Positions 20,907 to 32,070 of a stretch of 38,708 nucleotides of DNA are shown here, one piece after another. The DNA lies in NCBI GenBank assembly GCA_020536535.1, contig JAHLWZ010000955.1, positions 1-38,708 of the forward strand, given 5' to 3'. Each line of letters opens with the position of its first letter. Positions within the stretch are counted from its first letter, which is position 1. The position numbers and the translations under genes were made by a program. A model generated the notes under the pieces. It ran no database searches and was not told where the DNA came from. It saw only the letters and a program-made list of their open reading frames with translations. This stretch comes from Pelomyxa schiedti (Eukaryota; Evosea; Pelobiontida; Pelomyxidae).

Positions 20907-22153
20907 TCACCAGAATGGCGAAGAAGGGGTTGCGTGATGCAAGTGGGCCCTGCTCTAATGTTAGCTGCAACAATTGGGGTTTTGGGAGGTGCTACTTACC
21001 ACCACATCCCTTGATACATATTTCGTTGCCCTTGAATGTGTGTACAGTGCAGCCAGCAGCTTCCAGGCGTTGTTTGACAATATTGTTTCCCTAAGTAGTT
21101 TCAGGGGAAAAAGAAACAGTTAAAATTTACCTCTAGCATGAGACATACTCGTGGTTTTATAGCAAGGACATTACATATGGAGTTATCTTGTTGAGTGAGA
21201 GGGAAAAAGTACCAAGTCATCATACCAGCATCAAATTCACTTGAAGAAACTTCCACGAAATTGATGCCTCGTCTAGTCAACTCTTGGAGGAAACAAACTG
21301 GCAGTAATGACTTGTTTACGAGGGCAAGATTTGGTGCTAACAGAGATATGACTGAAAGCAAATGTAGTAATTCCGAGGGGCCCTGCGAAAAGTTACCGGT
21401 TTTGTGAAACAATGCAAGTACCCTATAATGTGGAAGCTGCACAGGAATAACCGTGACACCAATTGCTCCCATAATGATTGTCATTTGACGAAGACCTTCC
21501 ATATTGGAACGATAGGTGAGCCCAACAGCAAGTGTACTTATGATAGATAAGAAGGGGGTGTTTGTTGGAGAGTTTACTTTTGGTCTAGCCAGAACATATC
21601 GCCCCCCTCCAGAGTTCCCTCTCCACTAATTTCCCCAAGGATAGGAATACCCAAGGATACCAAGTGTGCCCGAGCAGCAACAGGCTCACCTCGCCGCTGT
21701 GGCTTACCCATATTCAATATAACAGCACCGTGGTTCGTCATTAACTGTGGAACAAACAACAATAAGGAAAAGCAGGGGAAAAAAACTAATGTGAGTCACA
21801 CAATTGAATCATAGCTGTACAGAGAGTCCATTGTTGTGTTAGGATGTGCGGGTAAGATTTCAACAGAAACCCCATGTGATTCTAATGCCCTTATAAAATT
21901 ATCGTATTCACGTACTGCTTCGTTCTGCAGACCAAGTGTAAAGTGCCAAAATATCATATTCATGAGCGTGCGCTTATATTACAAAACAAACTAAACGCAC
22001 CAGGTCAGGGGGACCCAAAAATGCCAGGTCAGCCCATTGTCTCTGGATCGTTTCGGAGTCCTTGAACGCATTTCTTGGTGTCTTCAACAGCACTCGGCCA
22101 AGTCTGTGGCACGTCGATTGACCCCCAAACGTGCGCCCGCTCGTCGTGGTCAT
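20907..22153 (-). CDS. Dimethylarginine dimethylaminohydrolase / arginine deiminase-type enzyme
   Basis: Spliced from six or more exons starting at ATG 22153. Family signatures in order: QWADLAFLGPPDL, SVEILPAHPNTTMDSLYSYD, GEPVAARAHLVSLGIPILGE, EGTLEGGDMFWLD (substrate and Asp region), TLAVGLTYRSNMEGLRQM, ELLHLLSVISLLAPNLALV (catalytic His) and, at the end, GGPTCITQPL with the nucleophilic Cys. The active-site set looks intact. Enzymes of this fold hydrolyse guanidino groups; the DDAH branch turns methylarginines into citrulline. The exact substrate (methylarginine, arginine or a peptide) cannot be read from sequence. The start codon is only 30 bp from that of the divergent RBR ligase gene. 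Confidence 0.8.
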
Positions 22154-22183
22154 CCGCGGATATTGATTGAGATCTTCACATTT

Positions 22184-23581
22184 ATGGGTAGACAGAAGCC
22201 AAAGGTAAACTCGGAAGAGTTCTGCCTTCCGTGTGGAAACTCTTCAGTGCTGTCAACGGTGAGAATAGACCAAGTTTCTTGGAGTCGCGGCGAGTTTTTT
22301 TGTTCCATTTTTTGTTTTCTTAAATTGATGGAAAAAAATGTGTTGAAAAAAAAAAAGTGAAGGTGCAGGTACACATGACTGAAGACTTGGAGCTAGCGAT
22401 AAAATTGTTTGTGGAGGAGTTCAAGGAGGCCCCTGATGTGTCGGCTGACCTTATCAATGTTGTAACAAGTGAGCTAGATGCTCTTGTGCTTGGAGAGAGG
22501 AATAAAAGTGAAGCCCAGAGGCTGCATGACATGTGGCAGCAAGAACAAAGTGACCACGACATTGCTCTTTCATTTTCATCAGATCAGGTGACAAGCGACT
22601 TCCTCACTGCTGCACGCCTGTATGCAGGGGAGGATGCTGACCGGCACATGGCCAGACAGCTTAATAATGAACCACAGTTTGACGACCCATATGCTCGTCA
22701 GGCTAGAGATGTACTCACTGCTAGAGAAATTCCGAGAGGTGCGGAGGGTACTGCTCCTACAAGGCAGCCACAACTGCGCATTGAAGGAACATGCGCGTCT
22801 TGTTTAGAAAAACGTGAGGTGGCTTACCGTGCTGCATGTAACTGTAACTATTGCTCTGTATGTTTGAGTCGGCTCTACAGGTGCTCTCTATATCTCTTTC
22901 TGATGCCTCACAAACAACAATCTAGAACGGCAATTAATGACATCTCGCTCATACCAGTTCGTTGCCACACACAAAACTTCCCATCTGAAATTGCAGAGTA
23001 AGCACTTTCTCCTCATTTCATTGATGATAAAGCACAGACGAGTTCTGAGTGAACCACTGCTGAGCGAATACAAACGCCGAGTTGCCCAAAACGAAGAAGC
23101 AATACGCAACAAGGCAGGAGCACTGGCTCACACGCAAGAAATGCTGGTAGCTGGTGAGATAGATATATCCCTTCGAGGGAAGAAGTGGCAGACTTGTTCA
23201 GGGTGTGGGAATGTTGTTTTAATCTCGACTGGCTGCAACCACATGACGTGCATTTGCAGGTATGAAAAGTTTTGGGAATTCCATGGACTTACTCAATATC
23301 ACAGGCACCAATTTTGTTTGGTTTGTGGCATTGCGTGGAAGAACTGCGAATGCCCCCAATGGGCAGAGGAAAACTTGGTTGTTGAGCAGCAAGAAAGACC
23401 CGCATTCGCCCCATTCATTAGGCGCCTTGGGCGCGAAAACCGCGAGTGCGACCACCTGTTTGTCTACCACCCCGGAAGAGGGGAATGCGCCACGTGTCAT
23501 TGGACCACTGACCTCTACTTTTTCCAATGTCGCCACTGCGGCCTCATCACATGCCGCATGTGCCGTGATAATAGAACATAG
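22184..23581 (+). CDS. RBR-type (RING-IBR-RING) E3 ubiquitin ligase
   Basis: Five exons. The N-terminal region (DLELAIKLFVEEFKEAPDVS) has no motif I know. RING1 starts CASCLEKREVAYRAACNCNY and continues across an intron to IPVRCHTQNFP. A helix LSEPLLSEYKRRVAQNEEA follows, as in fungal-type RBR proteins. The last zinc region reads CSGCGNVVLISTGCNHMTC followed by HQFCLVCGIAWKNCECPQW, the RBR GCNHMTC signature. A further C-terminal set of Cys pairs (CATCHW, CRHCGLITCRMC) ends at TAG 23579-23581. The central IBR lacks the usual Cys spacing. RBR ligases transfer ubiquitin through a RING2 Cys thioester. One intron ends with a poly-A run just before its acceptor. Confidence 0.8.
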
Positions 23582-23858
23582 TTTCCACTGATTCACCTCA
23601 AATGCCCAGAGAACTGTAGGGCCGCAACAGTACAACAAACACTGCGGTACAGAATCGAAAAAGTTCGCTTCCCAAAACCCAGTTTTTCCGATTCCAATTC
23701 GTGTCGTTTGGTGTTAGCCACATCGCGTAAATACTCGATGAACCCCAAAGGTTGAAGAAATGCAATATCTTATTGGCGCCGGATCAAGTCAAGTCACCGC
23801 CAGGCCCATTATCAACTAAAAACAACTATAACTACTCGTTTTACGGCGGTACGTACAC

Positions 23859-26223
23859 ATGACAGATACGAAAGAACCCATCTCGCCACCATCGTCCTCG
23901 TCCTCGTCCTTCTCGTCGGATGGGATCGTGATGGTCAAGTCCCCTTGTTTTGATGAGGGCGATATCTCACCTCAAGGGAATACCAAAGAGGAACGTAGTG
24001 ATGGTGGCGATGCCAAGGCAGAGGAAGGGCACGTGACTATCAGATTGGTGCTCTTGATGTTGGAAATGTGCTTGTTGACTCTGTCTGCACTATTCATTGA
24101 GACTATGTTGGTGTGGTCACTTTTCACTGTTTGGGAGTTTATTTTTTGTCCCCCACTCCCCCCCAATTTAATGGAAATAAAACCCTAAAATCTCAGGTTC
24201 CTGTTTTACCAACAATATACGAGTCGTTCCCTGGTCAGTCTGTGTGGATCCCTTGGCTACTTTCATCATATATGATCACAGGAGGTTTTGGCAATATCTC
24301 CCCTCGGTTCTTCGTTTCTAACAAGGTATTTGATAGGTGTAACTACACCCATTTTTAGTGCCATGTCTACAAAATTTGGCCTAAAAGTATCTCTTGAATT
24401 GTGTTTGCTCTTTTATATCCTTGGTGAGTTCTACCAATATGTGTATGCCCTTCACTTATGACAGGTTCCATTGGCTGCAGTCTAGCCTTCTTTTCTGATA
24501 ATATTGGAATCCTTATTGCTTTCAGAGCGGTTCAAGGGCTGGGAATGGTACTTCAAGTATATTTGATATTGATTAATTATCTTCCAAGGCTTGCTATATT
24601 TTGTGTTTTGCATTGATAAATGCCTTATTTCCAAAGCGTCTAGTCAATGTTGCAGTGAGTACTGTATTTCATTACTTTATGAACATCCTAATATACTTAT
24701 AGCTTGGACTGATAAGCATTATGTTCCCTCTGGGATCGTCAATAGGACTAATAGGTGGTGGTGCCGCACTGGAGTACCTTGAGTTTTCTTATGAAGGCAG
24801 AAATGTCAGCTGGGCCCCTTTATTTTGGATTTCGACACCAATAGTTATGCTGATGGCTGTATGTTTTATTTTCACTATCCAGGATCCACCTGTGGGCGAT
24901 AAAACCAAGAAAATTGATATTATTGGTAACTCTTATATGGTGAACTTTTTTTTGACAACTTCAGGTGGTGTGTTGCTTTGTATGTGTGTTGGAACCTTCC
25001 TTGTTGGCATTACATTTGGCGACTCGGTAATTTCTACTGAGCAGAAAACCTTCATATACAATTATAATTCACACACGATGCAGGAGGGATGGGATAAGGA
25101 TCTCACAATTATTCTCTTGGTGTTTTCTGTGGTGTTGTTGGGAATGTTTCTTCTATGGGAGTTCGTCTTTGAGAAAGCTCATGCTATAGTTCCTTTAAAC
25201 CTCATGACCAACAGGTAAGTTTCGTTTCTTTTATTTTTGTGTAACCAAACCAGAGCACTGCTTCTCCTTTGCATAATCATAATGACTGTTGGATACAATC
25301 TCTTTTCTCTTTACCAAGTATCCTTAGCATCTCTTCGTGCTTGCTTACTTAATGTAGACATTGCCGTTTTACCTTGAAGATCCCTCTGGTCCATTCCAGA
25401 TCACCAACTCACTTTACGTTGGGTTATTACTCTTCCCCCAAGCACTCCCTGATATTGTGGTCTCCCCATTGAGTGCTCTCGTTGCTAAGTTTTTAGGTTA
25501 ACTTTACTGTTCATTTATTTCATCATAATAAATTAAAAAAGGAGCACCAAACATCATGTCGCTATCTTATTGTATTTATGTTCTGTCAATGGTCCTGCTG
25601 TACTTCTTCCATGATACTGTCCTTAAGGTACCACATCTCTTCATTTTTGATAATTTAACACAACCAAAGATGATCATTGTGTTGTTCATTTCGGGTATCG
25701 GTGCAGCCGGAGTTCTGGCCCTCATTATGATTGTTATCTCAGCTAATACAGACGTTAATACTTTTGCCACTGCTGCAGGTTTTCTCTTACTTTGCTTGAT
25801 TAAGTTAAACCTTGGTAGGTGTAAACACACTTTTTCGCATTGTTGGGGGGTCAATTGGCCCTATTGTATCCAATATATTTATCAATGATGATACCTCTGG
25901 GAGTAGTGCCAGTGGCAGTAATTCTACTGTTCCTGTATCGGTAACATTCTGCATCACTCAGAACAACAACCCAAATAAGACACCACTGACAACCTACCCA
26001 GGGAGAATGGGAAGGCGAGCAAGGATTCCTTACCGCGTGGCTTATTTCCACCCTCATACTATCCATTGGTTGTGTGCTCTCCTTTTTCCTCCCAGGACAA
26101 CTAGACAATTTCCACAAATGTGCACAGTGCCTAAACAAGCCCTCCAAACACAACAAATCAACAGGAACCAAGCACAGCACAACACCAACACAGCAAACAC
26201 CCCTGCTCTCGGCAGCTTCTTGA
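23859..26223 (+). CDS. MFS transporter, 14-TM drug:H+ antiporter-2 type
   Basis: Ten or more exons. A Ser-rich cytoplasmic N terminus is followed by membrane segments from IRLVLLMLEMCLLTLSALFI to the final LTAWLISTLILSIGCVLSFF. Family cues are VPVLPTIYESFPGQSVWIPW after TM1, FRAVQGLGMVLQ (motif C-like region), LGLISIMFPLGSSIGLIGGG and, late in the protein, VNTLFRIVGGSIGPIVSNIF, typical of DHA2 exporters. The second motif-A position reads SAMSTKFGLK, reached only by a 22-nt intron (24337-24358). The Thr/Gln-rich C-terminal tail ends at TGA 26221-26223. The substrate cannot be inferred. A peptide transporter gene follows 168 bp later on the same strand. Confidence 0.8.
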
Positions 26224-26391
26224 AGTGCTATTTCTGGCAAAAACGAAAAAAAAATCAACGCGATTCTTGTTACGCAGTGTCACACAGACCAAAAACAAAA
26301 AAAAAAAGTATCACACGAACGTACTTGACGGAACGCACGTCATACGAATTAATTCCGTCAAAGCTAAGATCCTTGCAGCTATAGAACCGAG

Positions 26392-27924
26392 ATGTGGAAG
26401 TGGTGGAGCGTTATCTTCTCTTTGACGATGGTGGCGGGGCGGGGCTACTATCAAAGCAGCGCCATTACGGGGATGTTCTTGCGCGATTTTTTGTACCTGT
26501 CTGAATCGGCATCTTCGGCCATCGTGAACGTGCTGATGGCGTTTGGCCTGCTTTGCGGGCTTTTCGGTGGAGCGCTGGCTGACACTTTCTTTGGCCTCTT
26601 TGATATCATATGGGCTGGATCTGTTATAGGCCTTCTCGCCATTTTGTTGTTGTTTACCTCTTGTATGTAGCATGTTCTTCTGTTTTGGGTATTCATTTTT
26701 TAAAACAACTTAGGCCTAATGTGCAGCGGAATACACACTCTCTACGTTGTCCTTAGTGTTACCGCTTTATTCATTATGGGGATGTCGGGTCTCATGTTTC
26801 CTTGTATTACTGCGTTTGTGGGTGAGCAGTTTGGTGCTACCTTCTCAAATACCAAGGCCTCGCTCAGCTCCGCATACAATTGGTTCTATACGTCCTTACA
26901 AATTGGTTCCTTGAGTGCTGCCCTGGCCTTACCAATATTACTGGATTCCATTTCTTCTGCTGCTGCATACGGCACTATGTTGCTCGTATTTGGATTTGTT
27001 GTTATCCTGTTTTTCTCCATGTCCAAGTCTTACTACAGAGCACCACCTAAACGAGAGACCTATCCCGTAGCAGGAAAAATCATATGGGCAGCACTGAAGA
27101 GGTGCAACTGTTCGTCATCTGGGTCCTGCCTTGATAGTGCCAAAAAGTACCACGACCCAGTCCAAGTTGAGGAAGTGAAGTCCGCACTTGATGTTTTGAG
27201 TGTCTTATATGTAATGCCACTTTTCTGGGGTGTTTTCTTTCAGATATACTCCATTTGGATCTTTCAGGCATCAAGTACAGTTTTCATCTGCAAATCCAGT
27301 ATCTTATTCGTTTGTTAGAAATGGACTGTCAATTTGGTTCCTGGACTTTACCATACAGCCAAGTGGCAATATTGAACCCAGCGTTTGATATCATATTGAT
27401 AATACTATTTGATAGACTTCTGTGGCCATTTTGCAGGCGCCTGGGGCTTCCCTTGAAGCCGTTACGAAAAATTGGTGTTGGTTTTATTTTTACTATTGCC
27501 GCGCTTCTGATTGCCGGATCTGTGGAACTCTCTATGGAGAACAGTGATAACCTAGTGAGTATTCTCTGGATTTTGCCACAGTTCTTTGTCATATCACTCG
27601 CCGAAATCCTGTTGGCTGTCACTGTGGGTTCTAATCTTTTAGTCTTGTGATTATTTAACTTTCATCCAGGCCTATGAAATAGCCTATACCCAAGCCCCTG
27701 ACTCAATGAAAGGGTTCGTGACTGCTATGTGGGAGTTCACACTGGCCATTGGAAATGTAATCACTGCACTTCTGGTGTTAATGCCGTGGACAAGCTCTAC
27801 AAATTCCTTCATTCTCGCTGGAATAATCTGCTTTGCCATGATTCTTTACCTTCTGCTGTCCTGGAGATACAGCAAAATACTGGCGAGGAAGGAAAAACTT
27901 ATCGCGGGAATGGTTAATCCATGA
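26392..27924 (+). CDS. POT/PTR-family proton-coupled oligopeptide transporter
   Basis: Five exons. Starts MWKWWSVIFSLTMVAGRGYY. Motifs of the SLC15/POT family: ASLSSAYNWFYTSLQIGSL, VEEVKSALDVLSVLYVMPLF followed by WGVFFQIYSIWIFQASKMD, then ILNPAFDIILIILFDRLLWP, LPLKPLRKIGVGFIFTIAA, LPQFFVISLAEILLAV and YEIAYTQAPDSMKGFVTAMW. The length of about 455 residues is near the shorter family members. POT proteins import di- and tripeptides with protons across plasma or endolysosomal membranes. The ExxERFxYY proton motif near TM1 appears only as AGRGYY, so proton coupling may differ. The splice after FQA restores the conserved QAxxMD motif and supports the model. Confidence 0.85.
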
Positions 27925-28066
27925 CAATGATTTATTTTCTTTATGTCCTTTTTTCTTTTTCTTTTTCTTTTTTTCTCTTTTTCATCATTTTCATATCATT
28001 TTTTTACCTTACACTAAAAAAAACCAGGAACTAGACAAACGCAAAAAAAATACGGAATCAAATTTT
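27925..28066. repeat. T/C-rich low-complexity tract between convergent genes
   Basis: Imperfect CTTTTT repeats occupy about 27943-27982 with further T-runs to about 28010 and an A-run near 28041. It lies between the stop codons of the convergent POT transporter and beta-helix genes and probably forms their 3' untranslated regions. Confidence 0.7.
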
Positions 28067-28068
28067 TC

Positions 28069-29550
28069 TTAATTCAAACTAAGAGTGACAGCAGTTGCTG
28101 TGTAGGTCACCTTGAATGTGAACAGGCTGCTTGGGGTGATACTTACACTTGAGAAAGTTCCTGACACTGAGGAGGCTGTCAGCAGTGTGTATACTCCTGA
28201 GGAGGCAGTTGTCACATCAATTACAAGGGCACCACCAATAGTTGCTGTACTAGAGCATGCTACAGCAGCACTAACATCTGCTAAGTACAACTCGCCCTTT
28301 GCAGAGAGTGACCCAATCTTGGAAGCGTCATTCACAGCCCAGGTACTCCCACTTGACACAACAACATCAACTGCAGTTGAGGAGGATGACCCAGCCCACT
28401 CACCACCATCCTCAACGTAAATATCCAGTGTTGAAGTCCCTGATGTAGAGACACTGCCAGCGACGGATGTTGCACTTCCAGTTATAGTTATGGTGCAAAG
28501 AGCGCCATTGACAATTGTGGCAAGCACCCCCTTTGCGGATGTAATAGAAGCACCATCCTCAATAGTGATTAGGGAAGGATTGGCGTACCCCCCACCATCA
28601 ACGTAAAATCCATCCCCAGCTGTGCATGTAGCCTTCGTTCCCGTGGTGAGAGTCACATTGGCAGCTGTTGTTTCGACTTGGGGCATGCTATTGTAAAGCT
28701 TGAAGCAGTGGTCATAGCCAGACATAACTACATTCTTCAGCCATATTATATTGCTACCATCCATGGCACTTGATTCGCAACCCTACAAAAAGTTGAGGTC
28801 AGCAACTTTGTACCACGAGGAGAAACATACATAGGCATATATCTCCGCATCTTGAACCTCAATGCGGCCTGTGCTCATTATGCCTGGTGATCCGCCACCA
28901 TGTGTAATGTAAGTGCCTCCGTTAACAAGAACCGTGCCGCCACCCGTATCAGTGCTTAGAGCCCCACTGTGAACACCCATAGTCTCGATATAAGCATCAG
29001 TAACAGAGATGTATCCCGCGGCGGTAGCATCAACTCCGTGAGCACTGTCTCCATAGCAGTACATCGTCAGATTGGACACAGTCACTGAGGAGCCGGTGCC
29101 GGTAGAAAATATTCCATTTGCCCCCTCACCCGTTGTTGTTATAATCAATCCAGTAGCTACAATCACTCCTCCGGCAGTGGCAATAACCCCTTTTTTATGT
29201 TAGATGAAAATAACCAACCTGTTCTTGAATTTTTTTAAAAGCAAAACATTTTTTCCTGGAATACCTCCGTCAAGTCCATAGGACTGGCTTTCCGAGACAT
29301 CAGAAGTGTTGCCCGTTGTGTAGACGTTACACTGGGTCATAACGAGGGAGGCTTTGTTGCTCACCCAGACACCTGACATGTCGGATGCTGCGCTAGTGAG
29401 TGATCGCCCGGTCATGGAATCGCTTCCACTGCTCAGCTCGTACACGCCCTGGTATGGAACATCTGTTTCACCCCCGGAGCCTGGTTGTGAGCCTGGTGGC
29501 TGTGCCCCGACGAGGGCAAATGCCAGTACGACGAGTACAAGGCCTCTCAT
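28069..29550 (-). CDS. Secreted repeat-rich protein, probably right-handed beta-helix (A)
   Basis: ATG 29550 opens a clear signal peptide (MRGLVLVVLAFALVGA). Three or more exons then encode a Gly/Ser/Thr/Val-rich chain with short alternating strands such as GSSVTVSNLTMYCYGDSA, GGTVLVNGGTYITHGGG, ASITSAKGVLATIVNGA and CTITITGSATSVAGSVSTSG, the texture of pectate-lyase-like or adhesin beta-helices. No membrane anchor is seen at the end (TYTATAVTLSLN). No catalytic residues are recognised, so an extracellular matrix or adhesin role is as likely as carbohydrate binding. It is divergent from a similar gene 323 bp away. Confidence 0.7.
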
Positions 29551-29873
29551 GCGTTTGTTTGGTTGCGGAAATTTTTTTTTTGTATTGTATTGTGCCACTA
29601 CAAAGAGGCACACATTTAAACGGAACCGTACTTGAAATTCTTGAAAAAGAGTTAGGTTGATTTTAGAGATATCTGACACTGGAACGACCGTATTATCCAG
29701 GAAACTTGAGTTTTGGGGTTCTGTGACTTCAGCCGACCGTCACAAACGCGAGTTTTTTCCCCGTTCGGAAACTCGGTGAACTTTGGAAACAAACACCAGG
29801 ACGAAAAGCCACTGAATTTAAGGGCCTCACAAAACTCAAGTTCGAAGCCAGACCAACCAAACAAACAAACAAC
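29551..29873. promoter_or_regulatory. Shared divergent promoter of two beta-helix genes
   Basis: These 323 bp separate the start codons of two secreted beta-helix-like genes of the same type pointing away from each other. A T-run sits at 29571-29580 and an AAC-rich stretch just before ATG 29874. No defined promoter element was recognised, but co-regulation is a natural inference. Confidence 0.5.
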
Positions 29874-32012
29874 ATGCCTCAGGGCACACACATCGAGCGC
29901 GTCGTTATCGCACCTCTTGTAGCTCTATCTCTGCTCATCACTGTGGCATGGGGCAACAGCCTCACACAGGGATATGACAACAGCCGAAACGTGAAGGCAG
30001 CCCCCGTGGTGGGTGCGCCGACGTCGTACACTACGTATTTGTGCGGGGGAGTGCCTGTGGATTCTGACAACGTGGCGTCCTGCACCCAGACCGTGACTAC
30101 AGTTACCACCAAGGCTATTGGTGTTATTGGATCCATGAATCAGTTGGTACAGACTGATGACAGGGACGACTACGCCTACCGCCCTGGGTATGGTTTTTTT
30201 TTTTTTTTCTGTCGCCTCCTTTTTTTTTTTTTGAATAACTGTTCGTCAGGTACTATATTGACTCTACAGGTGGTGTGCAGGATTACTCTGTTTTTGACGT
30301 TGATGATATTGGCACAACATTCAAGATGCACTCGGAGTTTAGTGGATTTAACTCTATCATGCTGAACTCTGTTACATCATACACCATTGAGGACTCAGTG
30401 ATAGAGGATGTGACGGATGCTGATGGCAAAGACACCTGCGATTTCTCGGGGCTGGGAGCTGCCGTTGCAGTGTTTGGGGGAACCAAGCTCACCATCTTCA
30501 ACACGACTATCTATGTACAAGGTGTCTCCAAACTAGGCGTAATGGTTGATTCAGCCTGTGAAGTGACAATCGAGTCCAGCAAGGTCACCAGCTATGGCGG
30601 AACCCTCTACAGCGATTACCAAAATATGGCTTGGCCCGCGTACATGGTATCTCCACCGTGGGTCCTAGGTAATGCGCTTTTCCCTTAAAATCGTCTGACA
30701 TTGATTCCCAAGGAATCATGGGAACCAGCAGATGCACAAGCTTGTACGGAAACTATGCCACAATGCATGTCATCGACTCTGACATGGCTGCCGCACAGTG
30801 GGCCGTTTTGTCCACAGATTCTTGTTCGAAGCCAATGCTGAATGTCGTAAACAGCAAGATTTCTCACTTGGGAGCCGACTACCCACTCCAACAACCGAAT
30901 TCAGATGGAACCGTTCTTTATCAAACTCCAAATCCTTACACAAATCGATCTGGCTATGGTACATACATCATTGGAGACGCTAAGATGTACTGGTATGGTG
31001 TAACTGCGGACGTTGGCACTTATATGGGTATTTTTACTGGCGGAACATCCACCTGGACGAGTTTGACTGCGGGAGAAACTTACACTCTGTATGATGCTTA
31101 CGGTTCTGCATCAAGAACGTACACTGCTACGGAATCCAAAGTCACCACCATTAACTCTGATACATTCGGCTTCATGGCGCACCAAGGCAGCAGCAACACT
31201 GCAGTGATTGAGAAAGGAACAGTTGTTAACTCCGGGTGGACAGGAATTTTGGTGAAGACTGGATGCTCAGCATCCTTCTCGGTAACCTCTGGTTCGGTTA
31301 TCACACCTGGAAACGGCATTCTGTTACAGGTCAGTAAACAAATAAACTATTCTGGAAATGAATCTCACTACTGACAGGTACTGGATAACGATGATACCAC
31401 TACTGGAGTTGCAGACCCATCCACTACGACGTTCAACACTAATCATACAGAGGCGGCCGGTTGGCCAACGGCAACATCCACCGGTTCCAGCAACACAGTG
31501 TCACTCACCCTCGATGATGTAACCCTCAGCGGCGATATTTACAACGGCGCAGGGTATTACGGGCAACAAGCACCCACACTCAAGGTAACACTTAGCACCG
31601 GGGCAACATTGAATGCAGCCATCGCCGCTACTGCAACAATTCATGTTACTTATGAAGGAAACGTAGCAATCTCCCAAGCTAAAGTGTGTACTCTTTCTAA
31701 ATTGCTGAAGGAAGCTATTTTCACCACCGGATATAGGTGAAAGCAAGTGAGGATTGGCTTGCTTATCAGAATACTTTCTTCACAATCAGTGAGTACTTTG
31801 ACCTCGGCCAGGTTGCCAACAAGTTGTACTACAATACACACAACAAAGTAGCTGTCACAGTGAACTCGGGCTGCACGTGGGTGGTAACGGCTGAGAGCCT
31901 GCTCACGTCACTCACAAACAAAGGAACTATCTACGGAACCATTACCACCAACAGTGATGGCACCATCTCTGTTGTTCCAAGTTCGACAGTCATGGCCAGA
32001 GGGTCATGGTAA
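29874..32012 (+). CDS. Secreted repeat-rich protein, probably right-handed beta-helix (B)
   Basis: ATG 29874 opens MPQGTHIERVVIAPLVALSL, a signal peptide. Five exons follow, with introns at about 30189-30249, 30670-30713, 31330-31377 and 31684-31738. The chain is Thr/Ser/Gly-rich with repeated short strands (LGAAVAVFGGTKLTIFNTTI, LGVMVDSACEVTIESSKVTS, SGWTGILVKTGCSASFSVTS), like the divergent neighbour. The end LTNKGTIYGTITTNSDGTI resembles the C-terminal part of autotransporter-style beta-helices. No transmembrane anchor or catalytic motif is seen. It is probably exported or surface-attached. A paralogue relationship to the neighbouring gene is inferred from composition and arrangement, not from alignment. 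Confidence 0.7.
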
Positions 32013-32070
32013 TTTATTGACAAAAAAAAGAAGGAAATAAAAAAAAAAAGAGAAACCCAACTTTTTGTTT

